Shown here: positions 24,356-33,268 of the stretch, piece by piece | Numbering within the stretch: the first letter of the stretch is position 1 | Layout of the letters: the number at the start of each line of letters is the position of its first letter | Origin: Geitlerinema sp. PCC 9228 | Lineage (GTDB): Bacteria; Cyanobacteriota; Cyanobacteriia; Cyanobacteriales; PCC-9228 | NCBI RefSeq assembly: GCF_001870905.1 | Contig: NZ_LNDC01000177.1 | Location: 1-64,000 of the forward strand | Reading direction: 5' to 3' | Length of the DNA: 64,000 nucleotides | The notes under the pieces: generated by a model | What the model saw: only the letters and a program-made list of their open reading frames with translations | Databases searched by the model: none | Told to the model about the DNA's origin: nothing | Program-made: the position numbers and the translations under genes

Positions 24356-26338
24356 CTACGTGGAAGCATCGGTTTTAGCCTGTTGGTATCCTATCCGAAT
24401 TTCTGTAGGATAGGCGATCGCAATATTAGCGTTTGCCAAGCCATTTTGAATCATTTCAAACAACTCCCGCCGTACATCCCAAAACTTTTGGGTGTCGGTC
24501 CACGCACACAAGCCCACGCAGATGGTAGAGTTGGTATATTCCCAAGGCAATATGTAGGGAGGTGGGTTGTCGAAAATGAAGGGATGCGATCGCACGGTTT
24601 CGCGGAAAATTCGTTCTACCTCAGCTAGGTTTTCATAGTAATCCACTTGAATCCTAATGTAGATACGACGCGATCGCGTACCGGTGTTATTCTGAATCAC
24701 ATTTTGCCAAACTCGTTCGTTGGGAATAGTAAACGCTTCCCCATTAAACCCGCGAATTCTAGTGGTGGCTAGCGTCACGGCTTCCACTTCTCCCCAAATA
24801 TCCAGCAATTGTACTTCATCGCCGATGCGAAACGGTTGGTAGAGAATTAGCAGGAAGCCGCTGGCAAAATTGCTGATATTGGTTTGTAAGGCAAAGGCTA
24901 AAATAAAACTTGCACCTCCCAGCAACGCCAAAATTGGTCCCAAATTAACCTGCAAAACAGCCAACGCTAGCAACAACCCTACCAAGATACCGCTGCGTTT
25001 GACAGAAACCACCAAAAACTGGCGTAGTAGCAGCGGCGTGTTGCCAACTCGTTGCAAGATTTGTTGGAGAAGCCAACCGAGGATTTGAAAGAAAGGGGTG
25101 ACAATCGCGAGAATTCCTGTAAAAATAACGATATTGTTCCGCCAACGCCGACCTCCCTGTTCCGATTGCCACCAACCCATCAACCGTACCCCCAAACCGC
25201 TGGTATCTCGAACGTCGATTTCCGTACCGCGAATGGCTTGGATGTATTTTTGATAGGGCGCGATCAGACCGCCTTTTTTGTCGATTTCGTCTAAAATGGT
25301 TTGCAAGCGATCGATGTGTAAGGTGCGTTCTCCTTGTAGTTCGGTGACATCTTTGACCAGTTGGTTTTTGATTTCTGTTTCGGTGGCGATCGCGTTGGTT
25401 AATTTAGAACGAATCTTTTCTAAGTTGGGGTCCGATTGTAAAGATTGCGCGATCGCTTCTAACTCCGATATGGATTGTTGCTCGAACGTAGCACCAGCAA
25501 TCCCCGGAAATCCTACGGCATCCGCGATCGCAGCTTGTAGGTTTTCCCTGGTTATGGCCAAATTTTGACTGACTTCAATATAATCGGGAGCATCGGGTTC
25601 CATGGTTTGTTCCTTATCTCTCGCTGTTTCAAAATCCGCGATCGCCGTTTGTAGAGTTTCTATTTTTTTCGCTATCTTCTTATATTTCGACTGGTTCGGT
25701 TCTTTTTTATCTCGTTCTTGTTCAAGCTTATCGAGAATTTCCTTAGCCTGTTGTAGCGTTTTCTTATCTTGCGTTTCAATTTCCGCTTGTTCTACCGTAG
25801 CGCGCAAGCTGTAATCCGATTGAATGTTAACTGCTGCTTTTTTCGCTCTTTGCAACGCCTGCTGTGCTTGTCGAATACTTTGTTTTCTTTGTTCTTTTGC
25901 TTGTTCGATTTGGGAATATTCTTCCGACTTGCTTGGCTGCGCAGCCGCAGAAGCAGCTTCCTGAGCATTTTGGACCGCATTCGCTGCCTCTTCCATGGCT
26001 TGAATTTTGCGATTGCGATGTTTAATAGCAATTTCCGTTTCGCTGATGGCTTGTACCTTTTGCTTCAACAAGAAAAACCAAGCTGCCGCCTCATTTTGCA
26101 GTTCTTCTAACGTTAGCGGCTTCACCAGCAACTTGAGTTCGTCTACAGGAATGCTACTGTTGTCTGTGGTCGTCGCTGCCGCCGGTTTCGGATGGTCAAC
26201 CACAGTTTGGAAGAAAGTTGGTTCTGTGTTACTCTCGCTAGAGGCAGACATTGGTTGCGAATGCACTGGCGACATGCCACCCAGCCAAACCACCAAAATA
26301 GCAGCAAACAACAACGACAAAATACGAACTTTTGGCAT
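24356..26338 (-). CDS. MscS-family mechanosensitive channel with long periplasmic coiled coil
   Basis: This is a 660-residue protein. A signal peptide (LSLLFAAILVVWLGGMSPVHS) is followed by a ~340-residue helical region rich in Gln, Glu and Lys that should form coiled coils in the periplasm, then three to four membrane helices. The MscS pore and beta domain follows (LGPILALLGGASFILAFALQTNISNFASGFLLILYQPFRIGDEVQLLDIWGEVEAVTLATTRIRGF...FTIPNERVW). MscS channels release solutes on hypo-osmotic shock. It lies upstream of a betaine-type importer on the same strand, so uptake and release of osmolytes may be co-regulated. Confidence 0.9.
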   Translation of the reverse strand: MPKVRILSLLFAAILVVWLGGMSPVHSQPMSASSESNTEPTFFQTVVDHPKPAAATTTDNSSIPVDELKLLVKPLTLEELQNEAAAWFFLLKQKVQAISETEIAIKHRNRKIQAMEEAANAVQNAQEAASAAAQPSKSEEYSQIEQAKEQRKQSIRQAQQALQRAKKAAVNIQSDYSLRATVEQAEIETQDKKTLQQAKEILDKLEQERDKKEPNQSKYKKIAKKIETLQTAIADFETARDKEQTMEPDAPDYIEVSQNLAITRENLQAAIADAVGFPGIAGATFEQQSISELEAIAQSLQSDPNLEKIRSKLTNAIATETEIKNQLVKDVTELQGERTLHIDRLQTILDEIDKKGGLIAPYQKYIQAIRGTEIDVRDTSGLGVRLMGWWQSEQGGRRWRNNIVIFTGILAIVTPFFQILGWLLQQILQRVGNTPLLLRQFLVVSVKRSGILVGLLLALAVLQVNLGPILALLGGASFILAFALQTNISNFASGFLLILYQPFRIGDEVQLLDIWGEVEAVTLATTRIRGFNGEAFTIPNERVWQNVIQNNTGTRSRRIYIRIQVDYYENLAEVERIFRETVRSHPFIFDNPPPYILPWEYTNSTICVGLCAWTDTQKFWDVRRELFEMIQNGLANANIAIAYPTEIRIGYQQAKTDAST

Positions 26339-26391
26339 ACAGAAATCTTTAGATCCGTACGATAAAACAATTCATTCCCCACCATCCTAAC

Positions 26392-26448
26392 CTCCCCCTC
26401 CTCCCCCTCCTCCCCCTCCTCCCACTCCTCCCACTCCTCCCCCTCCTC
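26392..26448. repeat. Polypyrimidine 9-mer tandem repeat
   Basis: About six tandem copies of CTCCTCCCC (with CTCCTCCCA variants) lie in the divergent gap between the MscS-like gene and the DUF790 gene, ending nine bases before the ATG at 26457. The strand is almost pure C/T, a composition able to form triplex or slipped DNA and prone to copy-number change. Confidence 0.8.
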
Positions 26449-26456
26449 AATCACCT

Positions 26457-27674
26457 ATGCTTCCCACCGACCTACTCATCCACCGCCTGCAAGGAGAAAC
26501 CATTGTTCCCAAACGGCTGCCAATCGATGACAAATATCTCAACATGGCAGCTTCGTTAATCGACCTGTTTGTCGAAGCCAGGGGATGTTCTCAAGGAGAA
26601 TTGGACCGGCAACTGCGGGAATTTGAAGGAGATAGTCCCGATTATCGCATTATCCGGGGATTGGCGCATATTTTACGCAGCAGTTTTTCTACCTTTGAAG
26701 TGGTTAGTCCTTTGGAACCTGTAGAACTGCGGCGGCAGGTATTTACCATGGCTGCCAATCGGGTTCCCTGTCGCCAATCAACGGAAAAAACCTTAGACGA
26801 ACTAGCCACGCAGCTTTCACAACAGTTGGAACGGGAGGTTCTTCCCAGCGAAATCAAAGATGGATTGTATGCCGATTTAAACGAAAATAAGATATTGACG
26901 GAGTTGGAAACCCCCACGCCGGAAGCTTTGCTGCATCGCTACAATCTTTCCCAAGTTCAGGGAATTTTCTACAAAGCCAGCCACATTGTTATTACCGCAC
27001 ATCGCAACGTACCGGGGGAATATAAGTTACTTTTTCGCTATTTGAAATTGTTTCAGTTGATGGCTTACATCGAAGGGGATGCCGATTATGGGTTTACCAT
27101 TACCATTGACGGACCCGCTAGCTTGTTTAAAACCAGTACCCGCTACGGGTTGGCACTGGCAAAGATGATTCCGGCGTTGCTACACGTGACTCGTTGGAGT
27201 TTGCAGGCAACGCTACAGCATAAAGATGTTTATACGGGAAAGTACAAAACCGGTTATTTTTCTCTAAATTCGGATTGCGGGTTGGTCAGCCACTATCCGC
27301 CAGGTAAAACCTACGATAGCGCCATCGAACAGGGATTTTGCGATCGCTGGGAGAAAACCAAAACCGAATGGCAGTTGGAACGGGAGGTGGATTTGGTTCC
27401 CATTCCCGGTAGCGTCATGATTCCCGATTTTCGGCTGGTTCATCCCGACGGCAGAACCTTTTTGTTGGAAATTATTGGCTATTGGCGACCGGAATACTTG
27501 CAGAAAAAGTTCGCACAGGTACGCAAAAGCGATCGCGAGGATATTATTTTAGCAATTTCCGAACGGTTAAATTTAGAAAAAGCGGGGATTGACGTGCGCC
27601 ATGTCCCCGCTCGTGTTGTATGGTTTAAAGATAAGCTACTGCCAAAGTTGGTGTTAGAAGTGTTGCCAGATTAG
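26457..27674 (+). CDS. DUF790 family (Bax1-like) nuclease candidate
   Basis: This 405-residue protein matches DUF790: MLPTDLLIHRLQGETIVPKRLPIDDKYLNMAASLIDLF at the start, HNVPGEYKLLFRYLKLFQLM-like GEYKLLFRYLKLFQLMAYIEG in the middle, and a C-terminal nuclease-like core (VPIPGSVMIPDFRLVHPDGRTFLLEIIGYWRPEYLQKKF, residues ~318-355) where Asp (PDF), Glu (LLEIIG) and Lys could form a PD-(D/E)XK-type site. Archaeal members (Bax1) partner the helicase XPB; here no helicase gene is adjacent. Its stop codon overlaps the stop of the convergent RTX-like gene by four bases. Confidence 0.8.
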   Translation: MLPTDLLIHRLQGETIVPKRLPIDDKYLNMAASLIDLFVEARGCSQGELDRQLREFEGDSPDYRIIRGLAHILRSSFSTFEVVSPLEPVELRRQVFTMAANRVPCRQSTEKTLDELATQLSQQLEREVLPSEIKDGLYADLNENKILTELETPTPEALLHRYNLSQVQGIFYKASHIVITAHRNVPGEYKLLFRYLKLFQLMAYIEGDADYGFTITIDGPASLFKTSTRYGLALAKMIPALLHVTRWSLQATLQHKDVYTGKYKTGYFSLNSDCGLVSHYPPGKTYDSAIEQGFCDRWEKTKTEWQLEREVDLVPIPGSVMIPDFRLVHPDGRTFLLEIIGYWRPEYLQKKFAQVRKSDREDIILAISERLNLEKAGIDVRHVPARVVWFKDKLLPKLVLEVLPD

Positions 27675-29353
27675 AGAGCAAAATCTTCTTCGGGAACTTG
27701 CAGCGTCGCGGATTCTACCTGGGTGGTGTTGCTGGTGTCGAGAACGTAGCCAATGGTGGTACCGCTTTGCAGTTGGATGGCTACGTCTTGGCTGCCATCG
27801 CCGTTGAAATCGGTTACCTCAAACACCAGTTGGGTTTGAACGGTCAGACCAATGCGATCGCTACCGGCTTCAAAATCGGCGATAATATCGGTACTGCTAC
27901 CGGATTCCAGTTCGGAACGCAGGATATAGGTATCGCTGCCATTGCCACCAATGAGGGTATCTTCCCCTAAATCGCCAAGCAGAATATCGTTGCCATCGCC
28001 ACCGTCGATTTCGTCGTTGCCTTGACCGCCACGCAAAATATCAACACCGTTACCACCAGTGATGGTATCGTCGCCGCGATTGCCATTGATGGTGTTGCTG
28101 CCGGTGGTACCTTCTAAGTTGTCATTGCCGTCGCTACCGATAATGACATCGTTACCATCGCTGCCACTGACATCATCATTGCCGTCACCAGCCACAATGG
28201 CATCGTTGTCGGAACTGCCAGCCACCGTATCGCCGCTATCGGAACCAACGACTTGAGTTTCGCCAAGGGTTTCCAGGTCGATTTGCTGGCTGCTGGTTTC
28301 TAGCTGGAAGAACTCGTTGCGTTCAAAACTCAGAGAAGCCGACGTGGTGGTACTCCAGAACAGATTGAGTTGGCTGGAAGTTTCGAGAACCACCGATCCA
28401 GCGATCGCACCTTCACCGCTTTCATCGCCGCCAATGAAGACACCGCCAGCATTGCGAATTTCGATGATGGTTTCTTGCGATAGGGAAGTAAACGGAGAAT
28501 CTGTATCCCCGTCGTCGTCACCATCATCATCGTCACCATCGGAAACCTGGGTCAACCTAGCAAACAGCGACGCAATATCGAAACTTTCTTCTGGCGAATC
28601 AAAGCCACTTTCCGTGGTTTCGCCGCCGTCTTGGGAAAACCCAAGCAGTTCCATGGTGAAGACATCGCCATCTACTTCAAAAGTTTGCGGCGACAAGCCG
28701 CTGCTGGAGAATCGCAAACGGTCGGCATCTTCCACAGGATCGCCAGTTTCGTTGGGAGTATTGAGAATATTGAAGAAGAAATTGAAGGCTTCCGGGTCTT
28801 CTTGAGTTCCTTCAATATCCAAAATCACATCCAAACCAAAATCCCCGTCGAAGCCAGTGCCACCTTCAATCGTACCGTTGCGATAGAAGATTTGACCGAC
28901 CTTAAACGGTTCTCCTGGTTCGGCAGCAAATAAGTTGGTACCGTCAAACTGCAAGACACTGTTAAAGCTATCGGAAACCGCTTCTCCCCATTCAAAGCGA
29001 TTGTCGGTACCGCCGTTGCGGTCGGAAATGTCAATAACGGCTTGCGATTGCGGGTTTTCTGGTTGGGAGAACTCGCCAGCAGATGTACCGATAACGTAGG
29101 TTGTCGAGGTACTGCCGTTGCTGTCGTCGTCAGATCCGTTACCGTTTTCCCCGGTCATGTCGTCAGACCCGCTGCCGTTGCTGGGAGTATCCCCATCATC
29201 GTCATCATCGTCATCGTCGTCATCATCATCGTCGTCATCGTCGTCATCATCGTCATCATCGTCAAGGATGGTGACTTCCCCCTCGTCAGAGACAACGGTA
29301 GAGCCATTTTTCTCTTCTTCTGACAAAACTTGCTGGCTCATCTGCGTTTTCAT
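27671..29353 (-). CDS. RTX-like calcium-binding repeat protein with poly-Asp tract
   Basis: The 560-residue protein starts MKTQMSQQVLSEEEKNGST, then has an uninterrupted tract of 23 Asp near residues 31-53, a Gly/Ser/Asp linker and an unassigned middle domain (~90-390). RTX-type nonapeptides follow at about 410-500 (DGNDVIIGSDGNDNLEG, GGQGNDEIDGGDGNDILLGD). RTX repeats bind calcium and usually mark type I-secreted proteins, but no secretion genes are near. The poly-Asp tract is coded by mixed GAT/GAC codons. ATG 29353 is preferred over 29383 by position relative to the family-like start; this is a mild choice. Confidence 0.8.
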   Translation of the reverse strand: MKTQMSQQVLSEEEKNGSTVVSDEGEVTILDDDDDDDDDDDDDDDDDDDDDDDGDTPSNGSGSDDMTGENGNGSDDDSNGSTSTTYVIGTSAGEFSQPENPQSQAVIDISDRNGGTDNRFEWGEAVSDSFNSVLQFDGTNLFAAEPGEPFKVGQIFYRNGTIEGGTGFDGDFGLDVILDIEGTQEDPEAFNFFFNILNTPNETGDPVEDADRLRFSSSGLSPQTFEVDGDVFTMELLGFSQDGGETTESGFDSPEESFDIASLFARLTQVSDGDDDDGDDDGDTDSPFTSLSQETIIEIRNAGGVFIGGDESGEGAIAGSVVLETSSQLNLFWSTTTSASLSFERNEFFQLETSSQQIDLETLGETQVVGSDSGDTVAGSSDNDAIVAGDGNDDVSGSDGNDVIIGSDGNDNLEGTTGSNTINGNRGDDTITGGNGVDILRGGQGNDEIDGGDGNDILLGDLGEDTLIGGNGSDTYILRSELESGSSTDIIADFEAGSDRIGLTVQTQLVFEVTDFNGDGSQDVAIQLQSGTTIGYVLDTSNTTQVESATLQVPEEDFAL

Positions 29354-29503
29354 AGGTGTTCTCCTGGAAATAAATTGCTTCAATCCCCGATGGATCCAAT
29401 TGCAGCGTTTTATATTTTATTGGCTGCATTTATGGTCATTGAAGGTACTAGACAACTCAATTTGTCTCTATGTTCCTCGGATATCGAAAAAATTGGGAGA
29501 ATT

Positions 29504-30949
29504 TCATTTTTCATAGTGGGATAGTTCTGCCATAGCTTCTGCTTTCATTTGTTTTCGTATAGACAGAGGCGCGATCGCTTCTCCGTTGGGTCGCCAATCC
29601 CGCAACCGCATGAGAACGTTAATATCATTGGTACGAATCCAAGCACAATAGTAAACATCTTGAGAAGACCGCTGGCGCAAAATATTTTGAACGGTTTCTT
29701 GTTCTTGGGAATTGCGAATATTTTTTGCTATAAGTTCTGGCAAATCCTGATAGTCAACTTTGACAAATGTGGGATGGCGAACGGTGTCATCCACATACCA
29801 GCGTGCAAAGTCTGCCGGAAAACGCATGATGAGAAACGCTTTGGGATGGTAAAAGTTAAATCCCCAGGCATTTTGAAGTTCTTGGCGTACGTATTCTGGT
29901 TGCGGCAGTTCCCCGCGACGGCGCATTCTTTTCAGGGGTTGGGGAATTTGCGGGTCTCCCCAGGGAAGAACGGTGAGGCTCTTGCTGCTGATGCGATCGA
30001 GACGATAGTTATGCCAGTGTAAGCTTCCTTGGGGGTCTAAGCCATAGGCACTGAGATATTTGGCACGGCGGAGATAGTGCAAGCAAACGGGATAGGTGAT
30101 AATGTTGGCTTGTTTGTTGGTTTTGGCAATCCAGTAGCTAAATTGAATGACGCCACCTTCGGCAGTACGCCAAAGCTGTTCCAATTGTTCTTGGTAGGTA
30201 TCGACGCGGTCTTGTGCTTCGTCGGATAAAATATAATCCATGTGAACGAAGATGCGTTTGGTGTGACGTTGGGGATGGAGGGGTTGGTTGGCGTTTTGGG
30301 AAAGCTGCTGCCAAAAGGTATCGATGAGAACTTCTAAGTTGGGTTGAACGAAGGCAATATCTTCTAAGACGGGAATGAGTTCCCGCAAGCGATCGCTAGA
30401 AAGGGAAAGTTCGGTCGGGGGTTCTGTGGCAACGGTATTGGTGGTGGGTAAGGTTGGCAGTTGTGCGTGGGGGAGAAGGCGAAAGTGACCGCGTTTGGCT
30501 TGTTCCAGCCATCCCAAGCTAACCAGTTGTTTTAAGTCTTGGCGAATGGAACGGTGAACGGTGGCGAAAGGACGTTCTTGCAGGTAGGTGTCTAATTCTT
30601 GGTTGGTAAAGCCGGTGAGATGGATAATTTGCTGTTTCCATTCGTCGGAGATGGTGCCTAGTAGGTTTTGGCTGGTTTGCTGGCAAATACAACGGCTTTT
30701 ACGACAGTGGCGAATGAGTTTTTCGGTGGGGAGTTGGTCGCTTTTGCTGTGGGTGGCGGCGTACAAGCGATCGCGCAGTTGGGGATAGGAAAAGGGGTCT
30801 GGCAGTTCCCCTTGCCAGTTGTTTTCGCCATACAGTTTTTTCAGCAGTACCCACAATCGTAGCGATCGCAGGAAGCGGTTGGCAAGCTGACCGGCTGATA
30901 GCCACTGCAAAACATCTGGTGTTGGCGGGTAGGGAAATGCGCTTTCCAT
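29504..30949 (-). CDS. TIGR03985-family CRISPR-associated putative transcription regulator
   Basis: This 481-residue protein resembles the cyanobacterial CRISPR-associated family TIGR03985. The N-terminal half is helical with a winged-helix-like part (TVHRSIRQDLKQLVSLGWLEQAKRGHFRLL, ~128-157). The middle and C-terminal half hold a WYL-like sensory region (FSYWIAKTNKQANIITYPVCLHYLRRAKYLSAYGLD) and a beta-rich tail (AFLIMRFPADFARWYV...). Related cyanobacterial proteins repress CRISPR promoters. The start ATG is separated by one base from the palindrome at 30951-30968, with no good Shine-Dalgarno, so autorepression is plausible. A truncated 98%-identical 5' copy lies at 33126 and a decayed relative at 36879-37087. 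Confidence 0.75.
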   Translation of the reverse strand: MESAFPYPPTPDVLQWLSAGQLANRFLRSLRLWVLLKKLYGENNWQGELPDPFSYPQLRDRLYAATHSKSDQLPTEKLIRHCRKSRCICQQTSQNLLGTISDEWKQQIIHLTGFTNQELDTYLQERPFATVHRSIRQDLKQLVSLGWLEQAKRGHFRLLPHAQLPTLPTTNTVATEPPTELSLSSDRLRELIPVLEDIAFVQPNLEVLIDTFWQQLSQNANQPLHPQRHTKRIFVHMDYILSDEAQDRVDTYQEQLEQLWRTAEGGVIQFSYWIAKTNKQANIITYPVCLHYLRRAKYLSAYGLDPQGSLHWHNYRLDRISSKSLTVLPWGDPQIPQPLKRMRRRGELPQPEYVRQELQNAWGFNFYHPKAFLIMRFPADFARWYVDDTVRHPTFVKVDYQDLPELIAKNIRNSQEQETVQNILRQRSSQDVYYCAWIRTNDINVLMRLRDWRPNGEAIAPLSIRKQMKAEAMAELSHYEK

Positions 30950-31003
30950 ATTGAAGTACCCAATTCAAAGCTTTTCCATGGTAGCATATGGAATTTGTAG
31001 TTG
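30861..31003. repeat. 143-bp duplicated segment, parental copy
   Basis: Contains the first ~29 codons and upstream region of the TIGR03985-type gene. It is repeated at 33126-33268 with about three mismatches (TGATAGCC/TGACAGCC, AAAGCTTTT/AAAACTTTT, TTGTAGTTG/TTGTGGTTG). Confidence 0.9.
30951..30968. promoter_or_regulatory. Candidate operator TTGAA-N8-TTCAA, copy A
   Basis: The palindrome TTGAAGTACCCAATTCAA lies one base upstream of the start codon of the TIGR03985-type gene, where a bound repressor would block translation initiation or promoter clearance. The same element with the same TACCCA core occurs at 33218-33235 and 37088-37105. Its role as the binding site of the adjacent regulator is inference. 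Confidence 0.55.
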
Positions 31004-31208
31004 CGGCAGGGCGATCGTCTTGTTTTGGTTAGCGATTGTAAAAAAACAGAAAAATTTTCTTGATATGATAGGTTGACACTGCAATCAAAGTAATTTATTG
31101 TACAAAAGTATAGTTATGGGAAATCTCTATGAGAGATTAGTTTCAACAATGTTTATTAAGTAAAGGCATTTTTGAATATCTGTTAAAATGGTTATTTTTT
31201 AACATGTT

Positions 31209-31637
31209 ATGTCTAATAAATCACCAATAAATAATAGAAAAAAGTTCTTTCATAAGCTTTTAGCAGTTACGTTTAGAAAATTTGTTAACTTTCTTGGTTA
31301 CGCAGGATTGATATTCATATTTTATGGAACTATATCTACTGTTACAGGAGAACAGTGGAGTTGGTTTGAAAAATATGTAGATTTTTTATCTTCTTTGCTA
31401 ACTATATTAGGAACTTTAATAACAGCTTCCTCGATATATCTATATACTCCTACCGTACATGAACCTGAAATATTTAGTAAATGGATTTCAGCACCAGTTG
31501 CGATAATACTTTCAATAACTGCTATAATAGTGTTGTTTATCAAAGGACAATTACCTAGCTCTATTGTAAATGGTTTTGCCTTATTGGGACTGGCAGGAGG
31601 TTTATTCAGAATTCAAAAACCTCCAGAGAGTTATTAG
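31209..31637 (+). CDS. Small membrane protein, unknown, AT-rich
   Basis: This 142-residue protein has four predicted membrane helices (FLGYAGLIFIFYGTI, FLSSLLTILGTLITASSIYLY, APVAIILSITAIIVLF, FALLGLAGGLF). It has no charged catalytic motif. The base composition is much lower in G+C than the flanks and lacks HIP1 sites. It is followed after 10 bases by another four-helix membrane protein, so the two probably form an operon. They lie between the TIGR03985-type gene and an IS element within a CRISPR island. Small membrane proteins in such places are often predicted effectors, but no family is recognised. Confidence 0.6.
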   Translation: MSNKSPINNRKKFFHKLLAVTFRKFVNFLGYAGLIFIFYGTISTVTGEQWSWFEKYVDFLSSLLTILGTLITASSIYLYTPTVHEPEIFSKWISAPVAIILSITAIIVLFIKGQLPSSIVNGFALLGLAGGLFRIQKPPESY

Positions 31638-31647
31638 TTTGCATCTT

Positions 31648-32253
31648 ATGAATAATTTTCAAGACAATATTTTTTTAATAATTTTTGTGATGCAGGAATA
31701 TAATGCATTACGTTCAGAAATGAAGCAGTCCATCGCTAATCGAAACTTGGTAGCTCTTTTTGGTTTTTTAAGTTTAACCATTATGTCCTATATCGGAGTA
31801 TATTCTATAATTAATGGGTTTCAAGATATATCTTTCATGGTTTTTTCAGTTTTCTTACCTGCAATTGGAATAATTATATTAAGTATTTGGCTTGGAGAAG
31901 CAGAAAGAGTTACTCGACTAGGGATATATTTATACAAATTAGAAGCAAGAATTAATTTACTTTTACATAAGAGCAAAACTAATAAATTGATTCTCAATTG
32001 GGAAAACTGGTTGAGGGGTGATTCAAATACCAGTCAACAACAATCAAACAATCAATTTTTGTATCCATACTATGCCATAGTTTTATTATTTTTAGCAATT
32101 CCTAGCTTATTAAGTTTCTTATCTATAACATACATAGATTTAGAAGTGGAATATAAAATTACCGTTAGTATATTAAATTTTTTTATGTATGTTATATATA
32201 CAAGATGGTTTGTTAACAGAGCTAAAAATCTCGAATTAAGATATAAAAAATAA
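31648..32253 (+). CDS. Membrane protein of SLATT-like layout, unknown
   Basis: The 201-residue protein has a short helical N-terminus (MQEYNALRSEMKQSIANRN), two membrane helices (~30-80), a central amphipathic/cytoplasmic helix (GEAERVTRLGIYLYKLEARINLLL) and two more membrane helices (~145-190). The EYNALRSEM..SIANRN start followed by paired helices recalls small membrane proteins found as candidate pore-forming effectors (SLATT-like) in defence islands; this is a resemblance, not an assignment. ATG 31648 is chosen; ATG 31690 is an alternative. Partner gene 31209-31637 precedes it. The DNA is AT-rich, unlike the adjacent chromosome. Confidence 0.55.
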   Translation: MNNFQDNIFLIIFVMQEYNALRSEMKQSIANRNLVALFGFLSLTIMSYIGVYSIINGFQDISFMVFSVFLPAIGIIILSIWLGEAERVTRLGIYLYKLEARINLLLHKSKTNKLILNWENWLRGDSNTSQQQSNNQFLYPYYAIVLLFLAIPSLLSFLSITYIDLEVEYKITVSILNFFMYVIYTRWFVNRAKNLELRYKK

Positions 32254-32288
32254 AGGTTTTCATTTCTTTTTAAAGATAGAAATTATTA

Positions 32289-33119
32289 GGTTGTGTTGAC
32301 ATTCTGAAAACGGACTCGATAAATTACAACGGAAGCGACTTTGAACAAGGATATGCCTTCAGTTGAACTTCAACAGCAACAATGGCAACGAGTCGTCAAG
32401 CAACTGCGAGCCCTGCCCGGCGTCTATGTGGGTCGAGAGAGTGATTATCGTCGTTTTGTAGAGGCGGTTTTGTGGATTGACAAAACGGGAGCGCAGTGGC
32501 GCGAACTGCCTGCTTATTATGGGAATTGGAACAGCATTTTCAAGCGCTTCAACCGTTGGAGTAAGAAAGGCATTTGGCAGCAGTTAAGCTATGCTGTGGC
32601 CGATCTGTTTGACTTGGAAAATCTTGCCATTGATAGCACTGTCATCCGCGCCCATCCTTGTGCTGCGGGTGCAAAAGGGGGACCTCACAACAAGGATTAG
32701 GTCGTAGTCGAGGTGGCTTTAGTAGTAAGCTCCACGCCAGCACGGAAGGGTTGGGCAATCCCTTGAAATTACGAGTCACTGGAGGCGAGCGACACGATAT
32801 TACTCAAGCGGTTGCCCTACTGGAAGGCTACACAGCTGAGGCCGTTTTAGCCGATCAAGCTTACGATTCCCAGACTTTAGTGGCGTGGTTAGAACAACAG
32901 GGCATGGAAGCTGTGATTCCGTCCCGTAAAAACCGTCGAATACCTCGCGAATATGACCACCATCGCTATGGTGAACGCCATTTGGTAGAGTGTTTTTTCA
33001 ATACACTTAAGCGCTTCCGACGGATTTTTACTCGCTATGACAAACTACTGCGGAATTATTTAAGTTTTGCTTATATTGGAATCATGCATATTTGGATCAG
33101 GTAAAATGTCAACACGTCC
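32289..33119 (+). mobile_element. IS5-family insertion sequence (IS427-group-like), ~831 bp
   Basis: Terminal inverted repeats GGTTGTGTTGACATT (left, from 32289) and AATGTCAACACGTCC (right, to 33119) match at 13 of 15 positions. A TA is present at both junctions, as expected for a TA target duplication. The element holds a transposase in two overlapping frames. Its right end lies only about six bases from the truncated 143-bp copy of the TIGR03985 gene start. Confidence 0.85.
32353..33104 (+). CDS. IS5-family transposase, two frames joined by a -1 shift
   Basis: Frame 1 (from ATG 32353 to the TAG at 32698) encodes the N-terminal helix-turn-helix part and the first catalytic Asp (LAIDSTVIRAH). 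The -1 frame continues with GLGRSRGGFSSKLHA and carries the second Asp (VLADQAYDS) and the Glu (HLVECFFNTLKRFRRIFTRYDK) of the DDE triad. The run AAAAGGGGGA near 32673 lets both frames meet by -1 slippage, as is usual for the IS427 group, so the enzyme (~250 residues) is probably functional. A simple inactivating frameshift cannot be excluded. Confidence 0.82.
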
Positions 33120-33125
33120 TAAACT

Positions 33126-33268
33126 TCAGCGATCGCAGGAAGCGGTTGGCAAGCTGACCGGCTGACAGCCACTGCAAAACATCTGGTGTTGGCGGGTAGG
33201 GAAATGCGCTTTCCATATTGAAGTACCCAATTCAAAACTTTTCCATGGTAGCATATGGAATTTGTGGT
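33126..33268. repeat. 143-bp duplicated segment, second copy (truncated gene start)
   Basis: About 98% identical to 30861-31003. It contains the first ~29 codons of a TIGR03985-type gene on the minus strand plus the upstream palindrome, but the rest of that gene is missing; the IS element sits directly where the coding sequence would continue. Confidence 0.9.
33218..33235. promoter_or_regulatory. Candidate operator TTGAA-N8-TTCAA, copy B
   Basis: TTGAAGTACCCAATTCAA, identical to copy A at 30951-30968. On the plus strand it lies about 190 bases upstream of the DUF4177-like gene at 33429. Confidence 0.5.

Noticed and set aside
29118-29516. 132-codon plus-strand frame opposite the RTX-like gene
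   Set aside because: Poly-Ser antisense translation of the GAT/GAC tract; no independent support.
29504-30949. Possibility that the TIGR03985-type regulator belongs to a type I-D system
   Set aside because: Similar regulators exist for type I-D, but no cas3, cas10d or csc genes are in the window; the shared operator links it to the csm operon.
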